A stretch of DNA of 64,000 nucleotides, taken from the NCBI GenBank assembly GCA_048158365.1, contig JBLLNL010000007.1. One strand, written 5' to 3'. Numbering within the stretch: position 1 is the stretch's first letter; each line of letters begins with the position of its first letter. The stretch comes from Azoarcus_F sp048158365 (GTDB lineage: Bacteria > Pseudomonadota > Gammaproteobacteria > Burkholderiales > Rhodocyclaceae). A model generated the notes under the pieces. The model was not told the origin of the DNA and searched no databases. It was given only the letters and a program-made list of their open reading frames with translations. This document shows, one piece after another, positions 31,275-39,786 of the stretch. Position numbers and translations under genes: made by a program.

Positions 31275-31468
31275 AGCGAGCCCGGCATGGCCGCTGTCCC
31301 TGCGGCGACTCGGCCCGAGCGCATGCCGCTGTTGGCGAGCGTAGCGGCCGCGGGCCTCGCTGTCTGAGCGCGCCAGCGCGAGTTCGAGGCCTGCAGCGAA
31401 GCGCGCCTTACAGCGGCAGCGGGAGTGGCCGTCGGAGCCGAAGGGACAGCGGCCATGCCGGGCTCGCT
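31275..31468. repeat. Long inverted repeat between the acyltransferase gene and dapF
   Basis: The arms 31275-31301 and 31442-31468 are 27-base perfect inverted copies (AGCGAGCCCGGCATGGCCGC and on). A second, shorter inverted pair (TGCCGCTGT near 31325 and ACAGCGGCA near 31410) lies inside, so about 190 bases can fold into one imperfect hairpin. No target-site duplication was seen. It fills most of the 317-base gap before dapF, which otherwise holds only the dapF ribosome site. Confidence 0.8.
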
Positions 31469-31559
31469 GCGCCGCAATGGGTTCATGCGATTGCGCGTGC
31501 CGACTGGACGGGCTTCGGCCGGTAGAGGAAAATCCCGGCTCAATGAAGGGAGTGCTTTG

Positions 31560-32396
31560 ATGCGCATGCGTTTTACCAAGATGCACGGGCTGGGAAATGA
31601 TTTCGTCGTCATCGACGCGGTGCGCCAGTCGGTATCGCTGACGCGGGAGCAGGTGCGGGCGATCGCCGATCGCCATTTCGGTGTCGGCTGCGATCAGCTG
31701 CTGGTGGTCGAGCCGACGTCGACGCCGGGGGTCGATTTCCGCTATCGCATCTTCAATTCGGACGGAAGCGAAGTCGAGCAGTGTGGTAACGGTGCGCGCT
31801 GCTTCGTGCGTTTCGTGCGCGAAAAAGGCCTCAGCGACAAGGACGAGATCCGGGTGGAGACCGCGTCCGGCATCATCGCACCGCGCCTGCAGCCGGATGG
31901 CCTGGTCACGGTCGATATGGGCGTGCCGGAACTGGAGCCGGCCAGGGTGCCGTTCGCATCGGACTCGAATGCGGTGGTCCAGGCGCTGGAACTGGACGGT
32001 GATGTGCGTATCGCGATCACCGCGGTGTCCATGGGCAATCCGCATGCGGTACAGGTCGTCGCCGATGTCGATACCGCACCGGTCGAAGTCATGGGGCCGC
32101 TGATCGAGCAGCATCCGCGCTTTCCTGCCCGGGTCAATGCCGGTTTCATGGAGGTGGTCGATGTCCACCGGATCCGGCTGCGGGTGTTCGAGCGCGGTGC
32201 GGGCGAGACGCTCGCCTGCGGCACCGGCGCGTGCGCGGCGGTGGTCGCGGGCGTGTTGCGTGGCCTGCTCGAGTCGCCGGTGTCGGTGGAGACCCGGGGC
32301 GGGGTGCTGAAGATCGACTGGACCGGTCCGGGCACGCCGGTATGGATGACCGGCCCGGCGGTCACCGTCTTCGAGGGCGAGCTCGATGTCGCCTGA
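31560..32396 (+). CDS. dapF: Diaminopimelate epimerase
   Basis: A 278-residue epimerase converting LL- to meso-diaminopimelate for lysine and peptidoglycan. The two catalytic cysteines are in EQCGNGARC and LACGTGACAA. The N-terminus RFTKMHGLGNDFVVID is typical. ATG 31560 has GGGAG upstream; a second ATG two codons later is also possible. It starts the conserved dapF-DUF484-xerC cluster. Confidence 0.97.
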   Translation: MRMRFTKMHGLGNDFVVIDAVRQSVSLTREQVRAIADRHFGVGCDQLLVVEPTSTPGVDFRYRIFNSDGSEVEQCGNGARCFVRFVREKGLSDKDEIRVETASGIIAPRLQPDGLVTVDMGVPELEPARVPFASDSNAVVQALELDGDVRIAITAVSMGNPHAVQVVADVDTAPVEVMGPLIEQHPRFPARVNAGFMEVVDVHRIRLRVFERGAGETLACGTGACAAVVAGVLRGLLESPVSVETRGGVLKIDWTGPGTPVWMTGPAVTVFEGELDVA

Positions 32397-32435
32397 TGTT
32401 CCTGACTTTCGACGCTCGCAGGGAGTGCCCGATTC

Positions 32436-33086
32436 ATGACTGCCGATGATGTGCTGAGTTACCTGAAGCAGCATCCCGATTTTCTGTCCCTCCACGGCGA
32501 GATCTTCACCGAGATCACCGTGCCTCATCCGCATGGCGGCCAGGCGATCTCGCTGGCCGAGCGTCAACTGCACGCGCTGCGGGACAAGATCCGGCTGCTC
32601 GAGCTGAAGCTGGCGGAGCTGATCCGGTTCGGTGAGGAGAACGACGAGATCGGGGAGAAGGTCCATCGGCTCAGCCTGCAATTGCTGGAGTCGGACAACT
32701 ACGAGAGCCTGCGTTACGCGTTGCTGTCGAGCCTGCGCGACGATTTCGCGATCCCCCATGTGGGGGTGCGGATCTGGAACAGTGTGATCAGCCATGGCGA
32801 CGAGGATTTTTCGCCGGTCAGCGATGACCTGCGCATGCTGGCGGGCGACCTGCATCAACCCTATTGCGGGGCGCCGAACAATCTCGAACTGCTTCAGTGG
32901 TTCGGCGAGGTGGCCCCTCATGTCCGCTCGGTCGCGCTGATCCCGCTGCGTCGGGATGCGCAGGTCTTCGGCCTGCTCGTACTCGCCAGCGAGGAGGCCG
33001 AGCGTTTCTATCCGGAGATGGGAACCCTGTATCTTTCCCGGATCGGCGATCTGGTGGCTTCCGCGTTGCGTCGTCATCTGGGATGA
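32436..33086 (+). CDS. DUF484 family protein
   Basis: A 216-residue cytoplasmic protein with the DUF484 start (VLSYLKQHPDFLSLHGEIF), a coiled-coil segment around 40-75, and a C-terminal GAF-like domain. The family almost always sits between dapF and xerC, as here, but its function is not established. Its stop overlaps the xerC start (ATGA). Confidence 0.92.
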   Translation: MTADDVLSYLKQHPDFLSLHGEIFTEITVPHPHGGQAISLAERQLHALRDKIRLLELKLAELIRFGEENDEIGEKVHRLSLQLLESDNYESLRYALLSSLRDDFAIPHVGVRIWNSVISHGDEDFSPVSDDLRMLAGDLHQPYCGAPNNLELLQWFGEVAPHVRSVALIPLRRDAQVFGLLVLASEEAERFYPEMGTLYLSRIGDLVASALRRHLG

Positions 33087-34024
33087 ACCTGCCCGGTCCG
33101 GTTTCGCCCGCCGGCGCGAGTGCGTCGTCCACCCCGGCCGGCCTGCCGGCCGAATGCGAGGTCTATCTGACCCATCTCGCGAGTCAGAGGCGGTTGTCGC
33201 CGCTCACGGTGCAGCACTACGCGCGGGACCTCGCGCGGCTGGCGGCCCTGGCCGACGGTCGACCGCTCGGTGAGCTGGTGCGACACGACATCCGCCGTTT
33301 CGTCGGGCGGCTGCATGGCGGTGGACTCGGCGGCCGCTCGATCGCCCGGGTGCTGTCGGCATGGCGCGGCTGTTACCGCTGGATGTTGCGGCAGGGCTTC
33401 GTGTCGGCGAATCCGGTGGAGGGCGTGCGCGCACCCCGGTCGCCGAAGACGCTACCCCGGACCCTGTCTCCGGACCAGGCGGGCGCAATGCTCGATGCGC
33501 AGCCCGAAGACGATCTCGAACTGCGCGATCGCGCGATGTTCGAACTGCTGTATTCGTCCGGGTTGCGGGTGGCGGAGCTTGCCGGGCTGGACGTGCATCA
33601 CGGCGTGGATGTGGAGGAAGGCCTGGTGACCGTCATCGGCAAGCGTGGCAAGACTCGCAGCGTTCCGGTCGGCGGGCCGGCGCTGCGGGCACTGCAGGCC
33701 TGGCTGAGCCACCGCCACGACTGGGTGCGAGGCCACGAGCCGGCCTTGTTCGTCACCCGTACCGGCACGCGCATGAGCACCAGCGCGATCCGCTCCAGAC
33801 TGATGCGCTGGGCGAGTCAGCACGGGCTCGGGGTTCACGTTCATCCGCACATGCTGCGCCACAGCTTCGCCAGCCACCTGTTGCAGTCCAGCGGTGACCT
33901 GCGCGCGGTTCAGGAACTGCTCGGCCATGCCAGCATTCGCAGCACCCAGGTCTATACCCATCTCGATTTTCAGCATCTCGCCAAGGTCTACGACGCGGCA
34001 CATCCGCGGGCGCGCAAGCGCTGA
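33083..34024 (+). CDS. xerC: Tyrosine recombinase XerC
   Basis: A 313-residue site-specific recombinase that resolves chromosome dimers at dif with XerD. The N-terminal SAM-like core-binding domain spans about 20-110 and the catalytic domain about 125-300. All catalytic residues are present: R162 (SSGLRVAE), K187 (GKRGK), H256 and R259 (HMLRH), H282 (LGHASI) and nucleophile Y291 (VYTHLD). ATG 33083 overlaps the DUF484 stop. The context dapF-DUF484-xerC supports XerC rather than a phage integrase. Confidence 0.95.
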   Translation: MNLPGPVSPAGASASSTPAGLPAECEVYLTHLASQRRLSPLTVQHYARDLARLAALADGRPLGELVRHDIRRFVGRLHGGGLGGRSIARVLSAWRGCYRWMLRQGFVSANPVEGVRAPRSPKTLPRTLSPDQAGAMLDAQPEDDLELRDRAMFELLYSSGLRVAELAGLDVHHGVDVEEGLVTVIGKRGKTRSVPVGGPALRALQAWLSHRHDWVRGHEPALFVTRTGTRMSTSAIRSRLMRWASQHGLGVHVHPHMLRHSFASHLLQSSGDLRAVQELLGHASIRSTQVYTHLDFQHLAKVYDAAHPRARKR

Positions 34025-34155
34025 GCCATCGCGTCGAAGTATTTAACGTCCTGGATGCGATATTCCCCAAAGTGAGAAATAGTTGTGCAGAGCCTTAACC
34101 GCTCATGGGTAAGCTGGGTTCGACGATAAGCAGTTCGTCGTAGTGGCCGAATCAC

Positions 34156-34746
34156 ATGGGGTCAGCGAAGGGGCGCGTGCCACGAGGCACCGGTGTGCTG
34201 GCCAGTGTCGAACGATGGGTAACCCGTGAAAAAATCGTGAATCCAGAATCCACAGGCAATGCCGTCGCCGAGCGCAGGAACGATACGCACAAGCTGATGA
34301 GAGCGGTCTCCATCATTCTGGCGCGCTACGAGCTTCACAATCTGAAGCGCCTCTACGACGATTTCGAGCGTGACATCCTGTTGCCGCTGCTGCTCGGAGA
34401 AGTCGCGCTGCACAATATCGGTGCGCGGGAGCGCGGTGAAACGCTCCCGCCCAATGGTGACGCCGAAGACTGGCTGGACTGCAGGCTCAAGCCATGCAAC
34501 GCCTACTCGATTGCCGCTGCGACCGGCCTGCCGCGCGAGACGGTGCGGCGCAAGATCGCTCGCCTGGTCGAACTCGGCTGGTTGAACAAGCGCCACAACG
34601 GCCATCTGTATGTGAGCTCGAACGCGCTCGAGTATTTCGGTCGATTGCTGCTATCCCGCGACCTTCCGGAGTTGCTCGAAACCACCGACAAGGTTCGCCG
34701 TCTCTATGCCGATGCGAACGTGGACCTTCCGTGCTTGACGCGCTGA
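34156..34746 (+). CDS. Winged-helix DNA-binding protein of unknown family
   Basis: A 196-residue protein with a helix-turn-helix around residues 114-150 (NAYSIAAATGLPRETVRRKI, then LVELGWLNKRHNGHLYVS), which looks like a MarR/GntR-like wing. The N-terminal 90 residues include a helical segment LYDDFERDILLPLLLGEVAL that could be a sensor or dimer part. I do not recognise a named family. The first ATG lies within ATGGGGTCAG, a motif also found in the palindromic repeat in polA, so the true start may be further in. Confidence 0.7.
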   Translation: MGSAKGRVPRGTGVLASVERWVTREKIVNPESTGNAVAERRNDTHKLMRAVSIILARYELHNLKRLYDDFERDILLPLLLGEVALHNIGARERGETLPPNGDAEDWLDCRLKPCNAYSIAAATGLPRETVRRKIARLVELGWLNKRHNGHLYVSSNALEYFGRLLLSRDLPELLETTDKVRRLYADANVDLPCLTR

Positions 34747-34961
34747 CATAGTCCGAACGGCTCGACCGCCCCATCGACGCCGGCGCCGGTCGAGCCGAAC
34801 ATCCCGTTTCTTGCAGATGCGAAGGCGTCCGTCACGGTGTCAGCTCGCGTCCCGATCCCCGTCTCAGGCCGGCAAACTGCACGCGGACCCTTGGGCGGTT
34901 CCTGGCTCGCATCGAAATCGCAGTAGAATCGGCGCCTTTCCCGCTCATTCGGTGGTTCGCG

Positions 34962-36152
34962 ATGTCCCGACTCGTTCTGAAAGCCGGCAAGGAGCGTTCG
35001 CTCTTCCGTCGTCATCCGTGGGTGTTCGAAGGTTCGGTCGCCGGCCTCGAAGGACGCGCACGACCCGGGGACACGGTCGAGGTCGTGACCGACGACGGTC
35101 GCCTGCTGGGACGCGCGGCCTGGTCGCCGTCGTCGAAGATCCGCGCGCGGATGTGGTCGTTCTCGCCGGACGAGAGCATCGACCATGGTTTCTTCAAGCG
35201 CCGTGTGGCCGCGTCGGTGGCGCGACGCGCGTCGCATCCGATGCTCGCCGGCCAGTCCGGGTTGCGCCTGATCCACGGGGAATCCGACGGACTGCCGGGC
35301 GTGATCGCCGATCGCTTCGGCGACGTCGTGGTGCTGCAGCTGACCAGTGCCGGAGCCGACAAGTGGCGGGGCGCGATCGTGGCCGCGCTCGAGCAGGCGA
35401 CCTCGTGCACCGCGGTATATGAGCGCTCCGACTCGGAGGTGCGCGCACTGGAGGGGCTGGAGCCGGTGTCGGGCTGCATTTCGGGCGCGCTGCCGGACGA
35501 GGGCATCACGATAGACGAGAACGGCGTCCGGCTGATCGTGGACGTGGTCGCCGGGCACAAGACCGGGTTCTATCTGGATCAGCGCGACAACCGCCTGCTC
35601 ACCGGTGTGCTGGCACGCGATCGCGCGGTGCTCAACTGCTTCTGCTATACCGGCGGGTTTTCGCTGCAGGCGCTGGCCGGCGGCGCGTCCTCGGTGCTGT
35701 CGATCGATTCCTCGGGGCCGGCGCTCGAGATCGCGCGTCGCAATCTCGCGCTGAACCCGCAGCTGGACGCCGGCCGGACCGAGTGGCAGCAGGCAGACGT
35801 ATTCGAGGCCTTGCGCGCGCTCAGGCGCGACGAACGGCGCTTCGATCTGATCGTGCTCGATCCGCCCAAGTTCGCCCCGTCGGCCGCCCATGCCGAGCGC
35901 GCCGCCCGCGCGTACAAGGACATCAACCTGTTCGGCTTCCGCCTGCTCAATCCGGGCGGCATCCTGATGACGTATTCCTGTTCGGGCGGGATCGGGGTGG
36001 AACTGTTCCAGAAGATCGTCGCCGGCGCGGCTGCCGACGCGGGCGTGGATGCGCGCATCATCCATCGCCTGTCGGCGGCCGCGGATCATCCGGTGGGCCT
36101 GGCCGTGCCGGAGGGCGAATATCTGAAGGGGCTGGCGGTCGAGGTGGGCTGA
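34962..36152 (+). CDS. rlmI: 23S rRNA (cytosine-C5)-methyltransferase, RlmI family
   Basis: A 396-residue class I SAM-dependent RNA methyltransferase. It has an N-terminal PUA domain (LVLKAGKERSLFRRHPWVFE), an EEHAD-like central part and a Rossmann domain with LNCFCYTGGFSLQALAGGA (SAM loop), LIVLDPPKFAPS and the catalytic cysteine in MTYSCSGGI. RlmI makes m5C1962 in E. coli 23S rRNA. ATG 34962 gives the normal family N-terminus. Confidence 0.93.
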   Translation: MSRLVLKAGKERSLFRRHPWVFEGSVAGLEGRARPGDTVEVVTDDGRLLGRAAWSPSSKIRARMWSFSPDESIDHGFFKRRVAASVARRASHPMLAGQSGLRLIHGESDGLPGVIADRFGDVVVLQLTSAGADKWRGAIVAALEQATSCTAVYERSDSEVRALEGLEPVSGCISGALPDEGITIDENGVRLIVDVVAGHKTGFYLDQRDNRLLTGVLARDRAVLNCFCYTGGFSLQALAGGASSVLSIDSSGPALEIARRNLALNPQLDAGRTEWQQADVFEALRALRRDERRFDLIVLDPPKFAPSAAHAERAARAYKDINLFGFRLLNPGGILMTYSCSGGIGVELFQKIVAGAAADAGVDARIIHRLSAAADHPVGLAVPEGEYLKGLAVEVG

Positions 36153-36161
36153 GGTCCCGCG

Positions 36162-36506
36162 TCAGCGCGGTTCGACGTAGCGTCGGGATTCCGGATTGGG
36201 GCCGTGCTCGCCGAGCTGGAAGGCGGCGTTGATCAGCCCGATCACCAGCATCAGCAGCACGAAGAAGCGTAGCTGCCATGCGCGCGGCGCTGCCTTGCCG
36301 TCGGCACGGCCCGCCTGCCGCGCGATCATCACGCCCAGCCCGGCGGTGGTGAGCAAGGCCAGCCCCAGCAGGCGCGACGACCATCCGGCGAGATGCGTGG
36401 CGTGGGACGGGTCCCCGCGATCCGGCCAGTAGAATTCCGGGCCCTGCAGCAGATACAGTCCGCCGATCAGGCACAGGATGATGACGAAGGCCTGGAAGGT
36501 GCGCAT
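36162..36506 (-). CDS. Small membrane protein
   Basis: A 114-residue protein with three hydrophobic stretches (about 5-21, 45-62 and 79-95) and a charged C-terminal tail. I do not recognise a family. It lies 18 bases downstream of ruvB on the same strand and may be its last operon member. It converges with rlmI. Confidence 0.65.
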   Translation of the reverse strand: MRTFQAFVIILCLIGGLYLLQGPEFYWPDRGDPSHATHLAGWSSRLLGLALLTTAGLGVMIARQAGRADGKAAPRAWQLRFFVLLMLVIGLINAAFQLGEHGPNPESRRYVEPR

Positions 36507-36524
36507 CGGGGCGGGCCGGCGGTC

Positions 36525-37574
36525 TCAGCCGCCGGGGAACAGGTCGTTGCCACTTCCCGGGCGGGTCAGGCCGAAGTGCTGCCAGATCGACGCGGTGGCC
36601 ATGCGTCCGCGCGGGGTGCGCTGCAGATAGCCCTGCTGGATCAGATAGGGTTCGAGCACGTCCTCGATCGTGTCCGAGGATTCGCCGATCGCCGCGGCGA
36701 TGTTGTCCAGGCCGACCGGACCGCCGCCGAACTTCTCCAGCATCGCGCCGAGCAGCTTGCGGTCCATCAGGTCGAGGCCGAGGTGGTCCACGTCCAGCAT
36801 CACCAGTGCCGCGTCCGCGACGGCGGCGGTGATATGGCCCTGCGCCTTGACCTCGGCATAGTCCCGGACCCGGCGCAGCAGCCGGTTGGCGATGCGCGGC
36901 GTGCCACGCGAGCGCCGTGCGATCTCGAACGAACCGGCGTCGTCGATCTCGACATTGAGTAGTCGCGCCGAGCGCCCGACGATGTAGGACAGCTCGTCGG
37001 GGGTGTAGAACTCCAGCCGCGCGACGATGCCGAAGCGGTCGCGCAGCGGGTTGGTCAGCATCCCGGCGCGGGTGGTCGCGCCGACCAGCGTGAACGGCGG
37101 CAGATCGAGCTTGACCGAGCGTGCGGCCGGGCCTTCGCCGATCATGATGTCGATCTGGAAGTCCTCCAGCGCCGGATACAGGATCTCCTCGACCACCGGG
37201 GAGAGGCGATGGATCTCGTCGATGAACAGCACGTCATGCGGTTCGAGATTGGTCAGCAGCGCGGCCAGGTCTCCGGCGCGCTCCAGCACCGGGCCGGAGG
37301 TTTGACGCAAGTTCACGCCCATCTCGGCCGCGACGATATGCGCGAGCGTGGTCTTGCCCAGGCCGGGCGGACCGAACAGCAGCACGTGATCCAGCGACTC
37401 GTTGCGATTGCGCGCGGCCTGGATGAAGATCTCCAGCTGCTCGCGGATCTTGGCCTGCCCGACGTATTCGACCAGGCGCTTGGGCCTGAGCGCGCGCTCG
37501 ACCGCGTCTTCCTGACGATCCGTGGCTTGTGCGGAGATCAGTCTCGGGGCCTGCAGCTTGTCGGTTTCGATCAT
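36525..37574 (-). CDS. ruvB: Holliday junction helicase RuvB
   Basis: A 349-residue AAA+ motor for branch migration. Walker A is LLFGPPGLGKTTLAHI, Walker B LFIDEIHRLSPVVEE, and the C-terminal winged helix includes QQGYLQRTPRGRMAT. It is normally the direct neighbour of ruvA; here two small genes (37628-38112) lie between. Confidence 0.97.
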   Translation of the reverse strand: MIETDKLQAPRLISAQATDRQEDAVERALRPKRLVEYVGQAKIREQLEIFIQAARNRNESLDHVLLFGPPGLGKTTLAHIVAAEMGVNLRQTSGPVLERAGDLAALLTNLEPHDVLFIDEIHRLSPVVEEILYPALEDFQIDIMIGEGPAARSVKLDLPPFTLVGATTRAGMLTNPLRDRFGIVARLEFYTPDELSYIVGRSARLLNVEIDDAGSFEIARRSRGTPRIANRLLRRVRDYAEVKAQGHITAAVADAALVMLDVDHLGLDLMDRKLLGAMLEKFGGGPVGLDNIAAAIGESSDTIEDVLEPYLIQQGYLQRTPRGRMATASIWQHFGLTRPGSGNDLFPGG

Positions 37575-37627
37575 GCGGTATTGTCGCCCACTATCGTCGG
37601 GGTGTCGCGGCGCGTGTCCGTAGCAGG

Positions 37628-37831
37628 CTACTCCGGGCGGGTGATGCGCCGCGGTGTCGTGCCGCCCTGGGACAGCGCGATCTCGAGCGCGGTCTCGAGC
37701 CGGATCACGCGCTCGTTGAGCTGCTCGATCCTTTGCTGCTGCCTGCCCATGGCTTCGGCCATGCGCTCGATCTTGTCATTCATGCGGATCACCGTGGTGA
37801 TCGCGTCCCACATCTTCTCGGTCACGCTCAT
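37628..37831 (-). CDS. Short coiled-coil protein downstream of a ribbon-helix-helix gene
   Basis: A 67-residue protein that is nearly all helix with heptad spacing (IERMAEAMGRQQQRIEQLNE, then RVIRLETALEIAL), and a basic tail. The ATG overlaps the stop of the upstream ribbon-helix-helix gene (ATGA). No family is recognised. As the second gene of a two-gene unit inside ruvA-ruvB it could be a partner of the DNA-binding protein. Confidence 0.65.
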   Translation of the reverse strand: MSVTEKMWDAITTVIRMNDKIERMAEAMGRQQQRIEQLNERVIRLETALEIALSQGGTTPRRITRPE

Positions 37832-38112
37832 CCGTGCGCACCCGCTTTGCGCTCCCGCGCCTCGATGCGTGCCTCGGATTTGGCGACCAGGGCCAGGGCC
37901 TCGTCCATGGCCTTGTTCGCGCGCGCGGTGGTCGCGAGCATCTGCTCGATCATGCCGGCTAGCAGGCGCTCGTCCTCCGGCGCCCGGAACGCCGCCGCGG
38001 CCCGGCGCAGGTATTCGCCCATGGACAGGTTGGCCTCCCGGGCCATCTGCGCGATGTGCGCCTTCTCCTGCGGGGTGACCAGGACCGGAATGCGTTCGGT
38101 TGCAGTGGCCAT
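37828..38112 (-). CDS. Ribbon-helix-helix protein (mobilisation/antitoxin-like)
   Basis: A 94-residue protein. The N-terminal 45 residues fit a ribbon-helix-helix DNA-binding domain of the MobC/antitoxin kind (RIPVLVTPQEKAHIAQMARE, then ANLSMGEYLRRAA); the rest is a long charged helix. The start has AGGAGG upstream. It overlaps the coiled-coil gene by 4 bases. A plasmid or TA origin is suggested by the fold only, since no toxin or relaxase is adjacent. Confidence 0.72.
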   Translation of the reverse strand: MATATERIPVLVTPQEKAHIAQMAREANLSMGEYLRRAAAAFRAPEDERLLAGMIEQMLATTARANKAMDEALALVAKSEARIEARERKAGAHG

Positions 38113-38198
38113 GACTTGCCTCCTGTGTACATGTGCTGTGCATGTTCATTCTAGCGCCACACCGTCTCGAGTCAAGATGCGGCCAGGTCCGGGAGTGC

Positions 38199-38798
38199 TC
38201 AGGCCTTGGAGAGCTGCCGCAGGGCCAGCCGGATGCCATCGGACACCGTCGCGTCCGCGGGAAGACCCTTCATCGCGGCGGCAGCCTCGCGTTCGTTGTA
38301 GCCGAGTGCGAGCAGGGCATTCAGGATGTCGCTGCGGGCGTCGGGCGGGGCGGCGGCTGGCGCGGCGACACCGGTGGTCTGCAACGTGGGCAGGGCCTTG
38401 CCCAGCCGGTCGCGCAATTCCAGCAGCAGGCGCTCGGCGGTCTTCTTGCCGATGCCGGGAATCTTCACCAGGCGACCGGATTCCTGCAGGGTCACCGCAT
38501 GCGCGAGGTCGGCGACCGACAGGCCGGACAGCACCGCCAGCGCGGTGCGCGCACCGATGCCGGACACCTTCAGCAACTGGCGGAACGCGGTGCGCTCGTC
38601 GTCGCTGGCGAAGCCGTACAGAAAGTGGCCGTCCTCGCGCACCGCGAAATGCGTGAACAGCGTGACCTTCTGCCCGGTCGCCGGCAGGCCGTAGAAGGTG
38701 CTCATCGGCACGTCGATTTCGTAGCCGATGCCGTTGCAGTCGAGCACGATCTGGGGCGGGTTCTTTTCGAGCAGCAGGCCGGTGATGCGTCCGATCAT
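38199..38798 (-). CDS. ruvA: Holliday junction DNA helicase subunit RuvA
   Basis: A 199-residue protein with the N-terminal OB fold (MIGRITGLLLEKNPPQIVLD), two helix-hairpin-helix motifs (LKVSGIGARTALAVLSG and LVKIPGIGKKTAERLLLEL) and a C-terminal domain III that contacts RuvB. It binds four-way junctions. It lies upstream of ruvB on the same strand but is separated from it by the RHH/coiled-coil unit. Confidence 0.96.
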   Translation of the reverse strand: MIGRITGLLLEKNPPQIVLDCNGIGYEIDVPMSTFYGLPATGQKVTLFTHFAVREDGHFLYGFASDDERTAFRQLLKVSGIGARTALAVLSGLSVADLAHAVTLQESGRLVKIPGIGKKTAERLLLELRDRLGKALPTLQTTGVAAPAAAPPDARSDILNALLALGYNEREAAAAMKGLPADATVSDGIRLALRQLSKA

Positions 38799-38838
38799 GA
38801 TGGGGTCAGTTCGTCGAGGTTATTGGGGCGGTAATCAG

Positions 38839-39783
38839 TCATGCGCGCCAGTCGAACGCGAGGGTGCCGGCGAGCAGCAGGCCGTGCAGCACCGCGGTCG
38901 CGATGGTGAGCTTGATCGCCTTGCCCAGTTCCGACGGACTGCTGGCGTATTCGCGCAGTTCGCGTGATGCGCTCATCGACATCACGATCGTGATCAGCGC
39001 CACACCGCAGGCCTGCGGCAGGTTGTCCCGTCCGATCTGGATCACCAGCCAGGCATAGGCGGCGATCGCGATGCCGAAATAACCCCACTTGGCGCTCTCC
39101 GGCCCGAGCCTGACGATCACGGTGCGCTTGCCCGCGGCCGCGTCGCCGTCGTGATCCGGAAACTGGTTGATGTAGAGCAGGTTGGCGACCAGCAATGCGA
39201 AGGACAGGCCGACCGCGACCGGCGTCCAGGCGAACGCGCCGCGCTGCACATAGTCGGTGCCGACCACCACCAGCAGCCAGCACGCGGCCACGACGATCTC
39301 GCCCAGGCCGCGACCGACCAGTTGCAGCGGCGGGGCGGAATAGGCCCAGCCCAGCAGCAGCCCGGCGGCACCGATCAGAAGAAGGCCGCCGCCCGAGCCC
39401 GCCGCCAGCCACAGGCCGGCCGGCACCACCACGGCAAGCAGCCCATAGCCGAAGACAGCGGTCTGGCGCGGTGTCATGACCCCGTTCTGGATGAAACGGC
39501 TGCCGCCGGTGAAGGGAAAGAGCCGGCCGGTATTCGCTTTGTCTGCACCGCTGCGCGCGTCATGGTAATCGTTGATGACGTTGCCCCCGGCGTGCGCGAG
39601 CAATGCGAACAACACCGTCACCAGTGCGCGCGCGATATCGATCGTGACGCCGTCCGCATGGGCGGAGGCGAGTCCGATCAGGCCGGCGACCAGCGTCACC
39701 GACAGGAACGCCGGCCGGGTCGCGGCGACATGGCGCGCGAGCGGGTTCGCAAAGGCCTGCGGAGTCGGTTCGGCCGGCGTCAT
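38839..39783 (-). CDS. UbiA-superfamily prenyltransferase (MenA-like)
   Basis: A 314-residue membrane protein with about eight to nine segments and both aspartate-rich motifs: NVINDYHDARSGAD and NQFPDHDGDAAAGKRT. These bind the prenyl diphosphate through Mg2+. The pattern is closest to 1,4-dihydroxy-2-naphthoate prenyltransferases (MenA). No other menaquinone genes are seen here, so the quinone or other aromatic acceptor is uncertain. Confidence 0.85.
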   Translation of the reverse strand: MTPAEPTPQAFANPLARHVAATRPAFLSVTLVAGLIGLASAHADGVTIDIARALVTVLFALLAHAGGNVINDYHDARSGADKANTGRLFPFTGGSRFIQNGVMTPRQTAVFGYGLLAVVVPAGLWLAAGSGGGLLLIGAAGLLLGWAYSAPPLQLVGRGLGEIVVAACWLLVVVGTDYVQRGAFAWTPVAVGLSFALLVANLLYINQFPDHDGDAAAGKRTVIVRLGPESAKWGYFGIAIAAYAWLVIQIGRDNLPQACGVALITIVMSMSASRELREYASSPSELGKAIKLTIATAVLHGLLLAGTLAFDWRA

Positions 39784-39786
39784 GTT

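Noticed and set aside
34025..34155. Possible small RNA or attachment site after xerC
   Set aside because: A short inverted repeat (CGACGA/TCGTCG) is present, but there is no dif-like 28-mer, no promoter-terminator pair and no gene end duplication.
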